A model generated the notes under the pieces. That model did not search any database and had not been told where the DNA came from. It saw only the letters and a list, made by a program, of their open reading frames with translations. Both the position numbers and the translations under genes were made by a program. A DNA stretch of 64,000 nt, taken from Thalassospira xiamenensis M-5 = DSM 17429 (lineage in GTDB: Bacteria > Pseudomonadota > Alphaproteobacteria > Rhodospirillales > Thalassospiraceae). The stretch is from the NCBI RefSeq assembly GCF_000300235.2, contig NZ_CP004388.1, positions 4,224,001-4,288,000 of the forward strand, written 5' to 3'. This document shows, one piece after another, positions 25,257-34,763 of the stretch (the stretch's first letter is position 1; each line of letters opens with the position of its first letter).

Positions 25257-27023
25257 TTAAAACACCCACGGCATTGTCCAGGTTTCACTCAGCACCCTGT
25301 CGTCATATTGCAGGAAGGCCCGTAAATTTGAACTTTGGGCATCACCTGTCCCAATCAGATCAAAGATCACGCGAACCCCACCGTTTTCCGAATCCTTCAT
25401 GATACGGACATTACGTATTTCGGCATTGGACGCGCTGATATTGGCTTTAAGATTGTCGAGGTCAGCCAGATAATATTCAAGCTCTTCACCGGCAAAATTC
25501 AGGATGAAACGGGTTGCCGCCTGCGCGTCATCACCCTCAGACTGGATACGCATGATGCGCGTATCTGTCGCCTGTGACAGCTTGTGCAGGTCGCTTCCAT
25601 CCTGTGTTGCCGCAATCTTATATTCGAATGTCAGCTCGGTTCCCGCCTCGGGCTTGTTCTGCGGGACCCAGAAGGCGACAATATTGTCGTTACCTTCGCT
25701 CGGGCTTGGTATCTCGACCAGTTCGACATGCCCTTTGCCCCAATCGCCTTTTGGCGTCACCCAATATCCCGGCTGCTGATCGAAACGGGTATCGAGATCC
25801 TGATAATGGTCAAAGTTCCGGTCACGCTGCAAAAGCCCGAAGCCGCGCGGATTTTCATCCAGGAACGAACTGATTTGCAGATTTGCCGGATTATCAAGCG
25901 GCCGCCAAAGCCATTCATTTTTACCGTTATTGATCAAAAGACCATCACTTGAATGAACTTCACCACGATAATCATCAAGGCGGCGGCGCTTCTGTTCGCC
26001 ATAAAGGAACATGCTGTTCAATGGCGCAAGGCCGATCTTTTCGACACGATCGCGGAAAAACAGGGTGCTGCTGACATCGACTTTGCTGTTGTTACCCGGG
26101 CGAATATCAAACCGATAGGCACCGGTTACGCGCACGCTATCAAGAAGCGCAAATACCGTGATCGTGCGCTCGCCTTGTTTGGGCGCCACGATCCAGAATT
26201 CACGAAACACCGGAATTTCTTCGCCGGACGGACCGGCAAGATCAATGGTCAGGCCGCGTGCCATCTGCCCGGCAACCTGATCACGCCCCAGAATGCGGAA
26301 ATAGGAAGCGCCAAGGAAGGTCGCCAGTTCGTCACTGCCTGCAACATTCCCCAACGGATACCGCAGACGGAAACCGGCATATCCCTGTGTGGAGAAATCA
26401 TTACCCGAAAGGCCGGTCTCGCCAAAATCGAACAATCCGGCAGAATAGGGAACAGCCTGCACCTGACCTTCACGAATAAGGTTTATGGCAACCGGCACGT
26501 CATACATGTTGCCCGGATGATAAAGGTCCAGTGCGAAACCCGAATTCGCCTGACTGAAAAATGCCTTCTCGGATTTAAATCGGATCTTCGCATAATTATC
26601 GGAGCTAAGATTTGCCAGTGCTTCGGGCAGCTCACGATGCGGATTCTCGAACGGTTGCTTTGCAAGATTGCGCGCCCGCTCGATCACCTGTGCGGGATCA
26701 AAGGCCACTGGCACGGAAACCGCCGGTTTTTCAACCGTCTCTGGCGCCGCCGCACCCTCAGCAGGTTGCACAGGATTTTCAGCAGAATTATCAGCAGGGG
26801 TTTGGGCACTATCCGCCGCCGGCTCTGTGCTTTCTGCTGCCGGGCTGGCCGTCTCGGCCTGTACGGGTACAGCAGGCTGCTCGCCTGACGAAGTTTCGGT
26901 CGTGGTGCTGCTATCCTGCGCGTGTACCGGGCCACTCGCCCCAAACGTTAAAAACCCCGCCAGCGCAACCGCAAGCAGAGCATGAACCGAGACACTGGTG
27001 ACACGCTTTTGAAATCTGTACAT
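25257..27023 (-). CDS. opgG: Glucans biosynthesis protein G (OpgG/MdoG) with long acidic linker
   Basis: A 588-residue periplasmic protein. The signal peptide (residues 1-35, ending GPVHA) is followed by about 85 residues rich in Ala, Pro, Glu, Thr and Ser (for example SSTTTETSSGEQPAVPVQAE). The OpgG fold then starts at FDPAQVIERARNLAKQPF and continues with KIRFKSEKAFF, DLYHPGNMYDVPV and YFRILGRDQVAGQMARG. OpgG helps branch or build the glucan backbone. The E. coli protein is about 511 residues; the linker explains the extra length. I chose ATG 27023, with GGGA close ahead, over an earlier in-frame start at 27185 that puts 54 charged residues before the signal peptide. Confidence 0.93.
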   Translation of the reverse strand: MYRFQKRVTSVSVHALLAVALAGFLTFGASGPVHAQDSSTTTETSSGEQPAVPVQAETASPAAESTEPAADSAQTPADNSAENPVQPAEGAAAPETVEKPAVSVPVAFDPAQVIERARNLAKQPFENPHRELPEALANLSSDNYAKIRFKSEKAFFSQANSGFALDLYHPGNMYDVPVAINLIREGQVQAVPYSAGLFDFGETGLSGNDFSTQGYAGFRLRYPLGNVAGSDELATFLGASYFRILGRDQVAGQMARGLTIDLAGPSGEEIPVFREFWIVAPKQGERTITVFALLDSVRVTGAYRFDIRPGNNSKVDVSSTLFFRDRVEKIGLAPLNSMFLYGEQKRRRLDDYRGEVHSSDGLLINNGKNEWLWRPLDNPANLQISSFLDENPRGFGLLQRDRNFDHYQDLDTRFDQQPGYWVTPKGDWGKGHVELVEIPSPSEGNDNIVAFWVPQNKPEAGTELTFEYKIAATQDGSDLHKLSQATDTRIMRIQSEGDDAQAATRFILNFAGEELEYYLADLDNLKANISASNAEIRNVRIMKDSENGGVRVIFDLIGTGDAQSSNLRAFLQYDDRVLSETWTMPWVF

Positions 27024-27270
27024 ATTTCCCGTCTGAGTTTTCCAACTGATCGGCGAATTTCCCGCCAAAGATGTTTTGCTTAAAGAACGGGGCAGCAATG
27101 TGACAGCATATTGATAAGAATCCGGTGCTGCCAGCATTTCAAATTCCGTATCGCGCGTCTTTACGCCTGTCCTGACCAGTCTCAAAGCGGCATTTTTGCA
27201 TGGGCTATCATGCTGGAAAGCAGTGATTTCCAGCTTGACTAGAAAGAAAAAATTTTATGCGGTGCAATGA

Positions 27271-28158
27271 TTAACGGATCGCCACAGACGCGGTCTTTAA
27301 ATCACCCTGCAACATTCTGGGTGATACGCCGTATTTCTGCAAAATAGCCCGCGCAAGTGCTGTCGAACTGCGATACCCGACCTCGCCCGCGACGAATTGC
27401 AAACGCTGCCCCGCCTGCAAAAGCGCATGGGCGCGCTCAAGGCGGATGGTTTGCAAAAATTCCCCGGGAGATATTCCAAGCAAATCTCTGAATAACTGCG
27501 CAAAAGCCGCACGCGACATGCCTGCCAGCTCCGCCTGACTTTCAACCGACCAACCGTGCCCCGGACGATTGTAAAGTGCCCCAACGACACGCGAAATTCT
27601 TGGATCACGCAAAGCAGATAGGATACCCGCGCGCATCAATCCATGCTTTTGGCAATGTCGCATCACCATCAGGAATAACAGATCAATCAGGAGATTGACG
27701 GCTGTTCGCGTCCCCGGCTGAATCTCAAAAGCTTCGTTAAAAAGCTGCCCGGTGATCATTTCCAGCCCCGGCATCTCATCAAATGTCAGGACAAGGCAAT
27801 CAGGAATCCCAAGCAGGGCCGGACCGGGTCCAGCATCATGAAAAAGCAAATTCGCGCATACGATGCCCGATCCCGTTTTCGGGGTTTCAATCTCATGGCG
27901 GGTAGCTTTTCCAAAAAGGATCAATCCCGGACGATCCAGAAAATGTGTCTGACGACCATCTATGAACACACGAACCGAGCCGCTACGCAAAACATGCAAT
28001 ATGCCCTGTTGAATAAGCGGCTTGTCATCTCGCCCCTGATGATCGCTGCGACCACACAAAGTTCCGGTGAAAAACGCATTTCCACGCGGATGGTTCACAC
28101 CAAAAACGTCGGACAGAATATCTCGTTCAGACAAATTGCGCGTTTGTTCAGACAACAA
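27271..28158 (-). CDS. AraC-family regulator with N-terminal cupin domain
   Basis: A 295-residue AraC protein: an N-terminal cupin_6 effector domain (GILHVLRSGSVRVFIDG and a following His/Glu pattern), and a C-terminal double helix-turn-helix (SQAELAGMSRAAFAQLFRDLLGISPGEFLQTIRLERAHALLQAGQ and VGYRSSTALARAILQKYGVSPR). The start appears to be a TTG (28158, or the next codon at 28155), with GGGGGAG just ahead; no ATG exists nearby. It is divergent from the YHS protein gene across 113 bases, which is its most likely target. Confidence 0.87.
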   Translation of the reverse strand: MLSEQTRNLSERDILSDVFGVNHPRGNAFFTGTLCGRSDHQGRDDKPLIQQGILHVLRSGSVRVFIDGRQTHFLDRPGLILFGKATRHEIETPKTGSGIVCANLLFHDAGPGPALLGIPDCLVLTFDEMPGLEMITGQLFNEAFEIQPGTRTAVNLLIDLLFLMVMRHCQKHGLMRAGILSALRDPRISRVVGALYNRPGHGWSVESQAELAGMSRAAFAQLFRDLLGISPGEFLQTIRLERAHALLQAGQRLQFVAGEVGYRSSTALARAILQKYGVSPRMLQGDLKTASVAIR

Positions 28159-28271
28159 GTCACTCCCCCGCTGCTAGCTTGTCTCAGGATTTCAAGGCCA
28201 TTTCTTGATGCCTCACATTATCGATAACCGGCCAGTCACAAGCCGGTGATCGACCGGGAAGGAGAACCTCA

Positions 28272-28811
28272 ATGACGAACCGTAAATTCAATCTTCGGAC
28301 TGCCGCACTTACGCTTGCAATTGGCGTCACCGCAATCGCTGGCATCGCCTCATTCGCAAGCCCCGCCATCGCCGCACAGGAAGTCAATATTGTCGAAGGC
28401 TATGCCTTGCATGGCTATGACCCCGTGGCTTATTTCACGGTTGGCAGTCCAACCTTGGGAAATTCTGATTTTGTCGCTGAACATGACGGCGCGAAATATC
28501 GTTTTGCCAGCGCGGAAAATCGTGATCAATTTAATGCTGATCCGGAAAAATATGCACCGCAATATGGCGGTTTCTGTGCATTCGGTACCGCGATGGGCCG
28601 CAAATTTGATGGTGATCCGACCGCATGGCGGATTGTGGATAACAAGCTTTATCTCAACCTGAACAAAGAAATTCAGGCACGCTGGCTGGCAGATATTCCG
28701 GGCTTCGTCCGGGGTGCTGATCACAACTGGGATATCATCCGTTCTATCGAAGACGCAAAACTTGCCGACGAAGCAATGGCACCCAAAAACCTGACGATTG
28801 GCGCCCAGTAA
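28272..28811 (+). CDS. Exported YHS-domain protein
   Basis: A 179-residue protein with a signal peptide ending at PAIA near residue 35 and a YHS-type domain: VEGYALHGYDPVAYFTVGSP and KYAPQYGGFCAFGTAMGRKF, with a single Cys in the conserved YGGFC loop. YHS domains are linked with metal or redox chemistry, often copper; the function is not settled. AAGGAG lies seven bases ahead of the ATG. It is transcribed divergently from the AraC gene and closed by a strong hairpin terminator. Confidence 0.85.
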   Translation: MTNRKFNLRTAALTLAIGVTAIAGIASFASPAIAAQEVNIVEGYALHGYDPVAYFTVGSPTLGNSDFVAEHDGAKYRFASAENRDQFNADPEKYAPQYGGFCAFGTAMGRKFDGDPTAWRIVDNKLYLNLNKEIQARWLADIPGFVRGADHNWDIIRSIEDAKLADEAMAPKNLTIGAQ

Positions 28812-28851
28812 TACCGAAATACGGTTCCTGATCTTTTTTGGCCATGAACGG

Positions 28852-28886
28852 AAACGGGCCGGTTCACGTCATGAACCGGCCCGTTT
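28852..28886. terminator. Bidirectional intrinsic terminator between the YHS gene and ggt
   Basis: A perfect 15-base stem (AAACGGGCCGGTTCA with its complement) and a five-base loop. The arms begin with AAA and end with TTT, so it can act on both strands, which fits its place between two convergent genes (YHS stop at 28811, ggt stop at 28931). Confidence 0.9.
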
Positions 28887-28930
28887 AATTTCAGATGACT
28901 GCGAATGCCGACCTGAAAACAAATCCCGTA

Positions 28931-30529
28931 CTAGTAACCGACGGCACAACCGTCTTTTCGCGGATCAGAACCGGCAACATATCCGGCATCGGTTTTCGCA
29001 ATAAGCTGCGCTCCGCCAAAACCGAAATTGGTGCTGTCGGGGGCCTCAACCTTGATCGCATGCCCCTTGGCTTTCAGGGAATCAATCACATCAGCCCCGA
29101 CCGAGGACTCAACGGCAACCTCAAGCCCGGAAAGCGCCTGCCAGCGCGGCGCATCTGCCGCCGTTTGCGGGTCCTGCCCCCAAAGCTGGGTGCGAAGCGT
29201 CATCTGCAAATGGCCCTGTGACTGCATCGGGCCGCCCATCACGCCAAAGCTCATGACCGGGTTGCCGTCGTCCCCCATCAGGAAACCCGGAATAATCGTC
29301 TGGAACGGGCGTTTTCCGCCTGCCACCTGATTGGGATGACCATCTTTCAGGGTGAAACCGAAACCACGGTTTTGCAGGCTGATCGATGTGCCCGGCACGA
29401 CAACACCGGACCCGAAACCCATATAGTTCGACTGGATGAACGACACCATCATGCCGCTTTCATCCGCCGCCGTGACATAGACCGTGCCACCATGCTTGGG
29501 CGCACCGGCCTTGAAATCCTGCGCCTTGTTGGCATCAATCAATGCCGCACGCGATTTCAGATAATCATCGGACAGCAGATGTTCGACCGTCACGTCACGC
29601 ATGTGATCCAGATCGGCGACATATTCATGCATATCCGCAAAGGCGAGCTTCATCGCCTCGATCTCAAGATGCAGGGCCTCGACCGAGTCCGGTGCATGAT
29701 CGGCAATGTTGGTATGACGCAAAATACCAAGCGCAATCAGGGCTGAAATGCCCTGTCCGTTTGGCGGGATTTCATGCAGCTTGACCTTGCCAAAGCTTTG
29801 CGAAATCGTTCCAACCCAGTCGGTTTTATGATTGCCAAGATCATCCTCGGTAAGCACCGCACCATTTTCCTTGGCAAAAGCCGCAATTTTGGCCGCCAGC
29901 CGCCCGCGATAGAAACTCTCGCCACCGGTTTCGGCAATATCTGTCAGGCTTTCCGCAATCGCACGGTTGATGAACAATTCACCCGCCTTCGGTGCCTTGC
30001 CACCGGGCAGAAACGCCTCGGCAAAGCCCGGTTGCTTGCCCAAAAGATTGCCGCCCTTTTCCCAAAGGGTTGCAATGATCGGCGATACGGCAAAACCACG
30101 GCTGGCATATTCGATGGCTGGCTCGAACAGTTTTTCAAACGGCAATTTGCCGAACTTGTCGGAAATTTCGCGCCAGGCCGAAACCGCCCCCGGTACGGTC
30201 ACAGATTCCCAGCCGCGCTGCGGCATGGCATCCGCCCCGGCAAAGCGTTCCGGCGACCATGCCGCAGGCGCACGACCCGATGCATTAAGGCCATGCAGCT
30301 CCTTGCCATCCCAGATGATCGCATAGGCATCCGAACCAAGCCCGTTGCCGGTCGGCTCAAGCACCGTCAATGCGATGGCAGAAGCCAATGCAGCATCGGC
30401 GGCATTTCCGCCCGCCAGCAACATGCGCAAACCGGCCTGTGCGGCCAATGGCTGGGATGTCGATACAACATTGCGCGCAAGCACCGGCGAGCGGCGTGAG
30501 GCATAAAGCGCGTCATGACGAAGTTTCAT
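28931..30529 (-). CDS. ggt: Gamma-glutamyltransferase family protein
   Basis: A 532-residue Ntn hydrolase of the gamma-glutamyltranspeptidase family. The pro-segment has AGGNAADAALASAIALTVLEPTGNGLGSDAYAI; the autocleavage and catalytic Thr is about residue 349 in KHGGTVYVTAADESG, then FIQSNYMGFGSGVVVPGTSISLQNRG. The length matches the family. No signal peptide is seen, so it may be cytoplasmic, as in many FAD/YwrD-like members; these act on gamma-glutamyl or other amides. A good AGGAG box precedes the ATG. It follows tctA by 18 bases in a tctCBA-ggt operon, so the imported acid could be a gamma-glutamyl compound or its product. Confidence 0.9.
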   Translation of the reverse strand: MKLRHDALYASRRSPVLARNVVSTSQPLAAQAGLRMLLAGGNAADAALASAIALTVLEPTGNGLGSDAYAIIWDGKELHGLNASGRAPAAWSPERFAGADAMPQRGWESVTVPGAVSAWREISDKFGKLPFEKLFEPAIEYASRGFAVSPIIATLWEKGGNLLGKQPGFAEAFLPGGKAPKAGELFINRAIAESLTDIAETGGESFYRGRLAAKIAAFAKENGAVLTEDDLGNHKTDWVGTISQSFGKVKLHEIPPNGQGISALIALGILRHTNIADHAPDSVEALHLEIEAMKLAFADMHEYVADLDHMRDVTVEHLLSDDYLKSRAALIDANKAQDFKAGAPKHGGTVYVTAADESGMMVSFIQSNYMGFGSGVVVPGTSISLQNRGFGFTLKDGHPNQVAGGKRPFQTIIPGFLMGDDGNPVMSFGVMGGPMQSQGHLQMTLRTQLWGQDPQTAADAPRWQALSGLEVAVESSVGADVIDSLKAKGHAIKVEAPDSTNFGFGGAQLIAKTDAGYVAGSDPRKDGCAVGY

Positions 30530-30547
30530 TGGAGTCTCCTGATCGGC

Positions 30548-32068
30548 TTAATCGCCGTCCTGTTCATCGGTGGCGGGACGGTTCTTTTTGCGCATTTTAA
30601 GGATGGAACGGACACTGAAGATAACCGACAGCAACGCTGCCGCCAGAAGGACGGCTGAAATCGGTCGGGTAAAGAAAGTCATCCAGTCGGGATCACTCAT
30701 CAATGCGCGGCGTAAATTGGTTTCGGCAATCGGCCCCAGGATCACACCCAGCACCAGCGGTGCCAGCGGATAATCAAGGCATTTAAGGCCATAGCCAACC
30801 AACCCGATAATCCCCAGAAGATACAGGTCCGTCACACGGTTATTAAGCGCAAACGCCCCAATAACGCAGCAAATGATGACGGTCGGCACGATGAACTGTT
30901 TGGGAATGTCGGTCACCCGCAGGAACAGGCGCATGGAAGCAACACACACCACCAGCATCATCAGGCTTGAAACGATCATGGCAATGAACATGCCATAGGC
31001 CAGATCGGCATGATCCATGATCAGGCGCGGGCCGACTGAAATGCCGTGCACCATAAGCGACGCCATCAGAATAGCATCAACCGCAGACCCCGGAATGCCA
31101 AGCGCAATCATCGGGATCAGACCACCACCCGCCGTGGCAGAATTCCCTGCCTCGGACGCAACCACACCATCGGCACAGCCTTCACCGAATTTTTCCGGAT
31201 TTTTGGAACTGCGTTTGGCCTGATCATAGGCCAGCAGGTTGGCGATGGATCCACCCGCACCGGGCAGGGCCCCAATCAGCACCCCGATCATCGATGACCG
31301 GAACAGATTGACCGGCGCCATCAGGACTTCGCGCATGACTTTCCATGTCTTGAAGTCGATGACATCGGGGATCAGTGCCTGATTGGCCTTCTTGCCATGA
31401 ATTTCGACTTCGCTCAGAAGCTGGCTGATCGCGAAAATACCAATCAGCACCACAAGGAACGGCAAGCCCGGCATCAGAAGATCGGTGTCAAAGGTCAGGC
31501 GCGATTTGCCCATCATCGGGTCCGGGCCGATGGTCGCAATGCCAAGGCCAATGACGCCCGCGATCAAACCACGGATTAACGAGTTTCCGACAAGGCTTGC
31601 GACAATCGTCAGTGCAAAGACGATCAGCGCGAAATATTCCCACGGGCCAAGCTTGACCGCAATCAGTGCCAGCGGCGGGGCGGCCACGATCAGAACGATG
31701 GTCGAAATCACCGTCCCGAAGAACGATGCCCATACACCCAGTGAAAGGGCCCGGCCCGGTTCCCCCTTGCGCGCCATCGGAAAGGCATCAAAGGTCGTGG
31801 CAACCGAACTTGGTGTTCCGGGAATGCCCAGAAGGGCGGCACTGATCAGGCCACCGGTATACCCACCGACATAAACCGACAGCATCACCGAAACACCCTG
31901 CAATGGTTCCATCGCAAAGGTCAGCGGCAGGGTCAGAATGATTGCCATTGTCACGGTAAAACCGGGGATGGCCGCGGCAACAATCCCGGCAACCGACCCG
32001 ATCAGCATGTATGTCAGGGTATCAAAGGCAAATACCTGATGGGCCCCGGCAAGAAACGCATCCAGCAT
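30548..32068 (-). CDS. tctA: Tripartite tricarboxylate transporter large permease TctA
   Basis: A 506-residue permease with about twelve helices. The TctA signature is clear in FTVTMAIILTLPLTFAMEPLQGV, YVGGYTGGLISAALLGIPGTPSS and GALPGAGGSIANLLAYDQAKRSSK. It conducts a carboxylate into the cytoplasm with cations, fed by TctC. It follows tctB by 17 bases and precedes ggt. The C-terminus is highly basic (MRKKNRPATDEQDGD). The substrate (citrate, tartrate, glutamyl or other carboxylate) cannot be told from sequence. Confidence 0.93.
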   Translation of the reverse strand: MLDAFLAGAHQVFAFDTLTYMLIGSVAGIVAAAIPGFTVTMAIILTLPLTFAMEPLQGVSVMLSVYVGGYTGGLISAALLGIPGTPSSVATTFDAFPMARKGEPGRALSLGVWASFFGTVISTIVLIVAAPPLALIAVKLGPWEYFALIVFALTIVASLVGNSLIRGLIAGVIGLGIATIGPDPMMGKSRLTFDTDLLMPGLPFLVVLIGIFAISQLLSEVEIHGKKANQALIPDVIDFKTWKVMREVLMAPVNLFRSSMIGVLIGALPGAGGSIANLLAYDQAKRSSKNPEKFGEGCADGVVASEAGNSATAGGGLIPMIALGIPGSAVDAILMASLMVHGISVGPRLIMDHADLAYGMFIAMIVSSLMMLVVCVASMRLFLRVTDIPKQFIVPTVIICCVIGAFALNNRVTDLYLLGIIGLVGYGLKCLDYPLAPLVLGVILGPIAETNLRRALMSDPDWMTFFTRPISAVLLAAALLSVIFSVRSILKMRKKNRPATDEQDGD

Positions 32069-32085
32069 AATTTAAACTTTCCCGC

Positions 32086-32637
32086 CTAACCCGCGAACAG
32101 AACGCCGCGCGGTAAGAACACATTGAAAACTTCTGCAAACAGCAGGTTCAACCCGACCGAAAAAATCAGGGCGGCGATGATGGACTGAATGACGGTTCGT
32201 CGCGAAACACCCGCGATCATCAACTGCGCAATCAGCAAAAAGACAAAACTCGCAAGCGAGAACCCGGTCCACGGCAGAACGCCAAGATAAACCGCAAACA
32301 GCGCAAACAGGCCGATGGATACCCGACGCACATAAAGCCACTGGGTAAAGGCAGCCCCCACACCCGCAAGGCCCCCAGCCCGCACGATTTCAATGATCGA
32401 GCGAATAGCAGCAATCAGGCAAAGCACCGCCAGCAGCGCAAAGACAAGTTTCGGGAAGGTGCCCGCCCCCAGCGGTTCCCAGCGTGACGTCGGCAAACCG
32501 GCCGCCATCGAGGACAGAACAACAGAAACGCCACCAAAAACGATATAGGAGATCAGCCGCGCCAATTCGGTGCGGGCGCGCGAAGCAGCGGATACACCTG
32601 TATCCGCTGCTGCTGCCTCCGTCACCTTGACGGTCAT
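32086..32637 (-). CDS. tctB: Tripartite tricarboxylate transporter small subunit TctB
   Basis: A 183-residue protein with four predicted helices, the TctB arrangement (LISYIVFGGVSVVLSS, FPKLVFALLAVLCLIAAI, SIGLFALFAVYLGVLPWTG, TVIQSIIAALIFSVGLNLLF). It overlaps tctC by four bases (ATGA), so the two are translationally coupled. It forms the small membrane subunit of the carrier with TctA. Confidence 0.88.
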   Translation of the reverse strand: MTVKVTEAAAADTGVSAASRARTELARLISYIVFGGVSVVLSSMAAGLPTSRWEPLGAGTFPKLVFALLAVLCLIAAIRSIIEIVRAGGLAGVGAAFTQWLYVRRVSIGLFALFAVYLGVLPWTGFSLASFVFLLIAQLMIAGVSRRTVIQSIIAALIFSVGLNLLFAEVFNVFLPRGVLFAG

Positions 32638-33578
32638 CCTTCGAGCTTGCCTACAAGCTTCGCGATGGTCGCGTTAAGCTTTTCAAGATAGGCGCTGTAT
32701 TTTTCCTGACCATAGAACACCGGATCGGCACCAGCATTTTTCATCAGCTTGATCACGTCTTCGCGCTGCATGACCTTTTCGATATGGGCTTCAAGCGCAT
32801 CAACGGTTTCCTGCGGCGTCCCTTTCGGCAGAACCACACCACGCGTGATCACCAGCTCGGCATCCATGCCAAGTTCCTTAAGCGTCGGAACGTCCGGTGC
32901 ATCATCGGTACGTTCCTCGGTACCAACGGCTGCATAAATCAGATCACCATTGTCGACGAACTGCTTGGCCGACGAAATATCGCCAATCGCAATATCGATG
33001 TTGCCACCCATCAGCGCGCGGATACGCTCACCCGTATCGGTGTAACCGACATAGGAAAACTGAAGCCCCATGGCTTCTTCGATCATCGCGATATGAACAT
33101 GCGGAATCCCGCCCAGCGTCACACCGGCGCGAACGGCACCCGGATGCGCCTTGGCATAGGCAACCAGTTCTTCAAAGTTCGAGAAATTGTCGTTCTTCGA
33201 CAGCGTCAGATATTGCGGCGAGGACGCCACCAGCGCGACCGGAATGAAGCTGTCCCAGTTAAGCTCGGTAATCCCGGTCTGGTTCGATACCAGAAGACCT
33301 TCGTGAATCTGCGAAATGGTATAACCATCTGCCGGGCGTTTGGCGAATTCGGCAAGGCCGACATTGCCACCCACGCCGGGCATGTTGATAACCGGTACGG
33401 CCTGACCGGTTTCTTCGGTAAGGCCCTGGGCAACGATACGCATCAGCGTGTCACTGCCACCACCCGGGCCCCACGGCACGATAAATTCAATCGGTTTTTC
33501 GGGATAGCTCTGCGCCTGCGCGGGTGCGGCAAAGGCAGCGGCCATCAAACCGGCGGCTACGGCAATCTTGCGGAACAT
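32634..33578 (-). CDS. tctC: Tripartite tricarboxylate transporter substrate-binding protein TctC
   Basis: A 314-residue periplasmic binding protein. The signal peptide ends at APAQA near residue 22, then SYPEKPIEFIVPWGPGGGSDTLMRI, the Bug/TctC signature. LGGIPHVHIAMIEEAMG follows at the ligand site. It captures the carboxylate for TctAB. The gene starts an operon tctC-tctB-tctA-ggt. The upstream spacer holds several TTGGTT/AACCAA elements, possible sites for the FCD-GntR protein encoded at 34764. Confidence 0.9.
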   Translation of the reverse strand: MFRKIAVAAGLMAAAFAAPAQAQSYPEKPIEFIVPWGPGGGSDTLMRIVAQGLTEETGQAVPVINMPGVGGNVGLAEFAKRPADGYTISQIHEGLLVSNQTGITELNWDSFIPVALVASSPQYLTLSKNDNFSNFEELVAYAKAHPGAVRAGVTLGGIPHVHIAMIEEAMGLQFSYVGYTDTGERIRALMGGNIDIAIGDISSAKQFVDNGDLIYAAVGTEERTDDAPDVPTLKELGMDAELVITRGVVLPKGTPQETVDALEAHIEKVMQREDVIKLMKNAGADPVFYGQEKYSAYLEKLNATIAKLVGKLEG

Positions 33579-33837
33579 ATGTTCTGCCTCCTGATGAGAT
33601 TTGATACCTGAGTCTGAACCAATTTATATTTGGTTTGTTCATTTTGTCGCCATATTGTTGGCATTCTTGCATTTGGTTCGCAACTATTAAATCTGGTTAA
33701 TGCTGATTAATTGCCAGATTAAGCTGATTAACAGCGCAAAACATTTGCCAACTACGACCAATCAGAGTTAGTACCAATACACCTAGATAGTCATTATTGG
33801 TTTGGATTGGTTCATCATGATTGAAATCGAAGGCACC
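33579..33837. promoter_or_regulatory. Divergent promoter region with AACCAA/TTGGTT elements
   Basis: The spacer between tctC and the TauE gene. AACCAA (33617-33622) and TTGGTT (33630-33635) form an inverted repeat with a seven-base gap; further TTGGTT half-sites occur at about 33673, 33798 and 33807, the last within a TTGGTTTGGATTGGTT direct repeat. GntR proteins of the FCD class often bind TTGGT/ACCAA half-sites; no RNA element is seen. The whole region is AT-rich relative to the genes. Confidence 0.45.
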
Positions 33838-34650
33838 ATGAGCCTGTATCTGCTGTGGGGTGCAGCAATGCTGTTTGCCGGCATCGTTGGCGGCATCATG
33901 GCCGGGCTTCTGGGCGTCGGCGGCGGCATCGTCATTGTGCCGGTGCTGTATCATTTCCTGACCACCATGGGTGTGGATGAAAGCCTGCGCATGCAGGTTG
34001 CGGTTGCCACCTCGTTAACGACGATTATCGCCACCGCGATTTCATCCACCCGAAGCCATTACAAAAAGGGATCGGTCGATATCGCCCTGCTCAAACACTG
34101 GGGCCCGGCAATTGTCGTCGGTGTCCTGATTGGCACCGCGATTGGCGGTTTTGCCGATGGCCGGGTTCTGACCATTGTCTTTGCCGTCGTGGCCCTGCTG
34201 GTCGCGGCCAACATGATGCTGGTCCGCGATCGCGAAACCGATACCCAGAAAAATCCGCCCAAATCCGTCTGGGCCGTTCTTGGCGTCATCGCAGGCAGCC
34301 TGTCGGCCATGATGGGGATCGGCGGCGGCACGATCTGCGTGCCGGTGCTCAGCTTCCTTGGATATGACATCCGCCGTGCGGTGGGCACATCGGCCGCAAT
34401 CGGCCTGATCATCGCCCTGCCCGGCACCATCGGTTATGCGATGTCCGGCATCGGCGTTGACGGACGTCCGCCCTTCTCGCTGGGCTATGTGAACGTTCTG
34501 GCCGCGGCCCTGCTGATCCCGATGACGGTTCTTTTCGCACCGGTTGGCGCACGCATCGCACATTCCATCCCGAGACGGGCGCTGCGCATCTGTTTTGGCC
34601 TGTTTCTGGCCATCACATCATTGCGCATGTTCTATGATCTGATTTCCTGA
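33838..34650 (+). CDS. TauE/SafE-family sulfite/sulfonate exporter-like permease
   Basis: A 270-residue membrane protein with about eight helices and the duplicated GxxxGLLGVGGGxxxVP motif of TauE/SafE: AGLLGVGGGIVIVPVLYHFL near residue 20 and AMMGIGGGTICVPVLSFLG near residue 165. Family members export sulfite, sulfoacetate or other anions. I start at ATG 33838 because of AAGG ahead; in-frame alternatives at 33817 and 33802 exist. It is divergent from tctC and is followed by a GntR gene on the same strand, so it may be part of the same catabolic unit. Confidence 0.85.
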   Translation: MSLYLLWGAAMLFAGIVGGIMAGLLGVGGGIVIVPVLYHFLTTMGVDESLRMQVAVATSLTTIIATAISSTRSHYKKGSVDIALLKHWGPAIVVGVLIGTAIGGFADGRVLTIVFAVVALLVAANMMLVRDRETDTQKNPPKSVWAVLGVIAGSLSAMMGIGGGTICVPVLSFLGYDIRRAVGTSAAIGLIIALPGTIGYAMSGIGVDGRPPFSLGYVNVLAAALLIPMTVLFAPVGARIAHSIPRRALRICFGLFLAITSLRMFYDLIS

Positions 34651-34763
34651 TATCTGATTGGGATTGATGCTGTTCCGAACCGATGAAACCGCAAGGGTGC
34701 AAAACGCGGGCGACGGTTTGGAACAGATAAGATTTAAACGTCCAGATAACGATAAAAAAAGCC

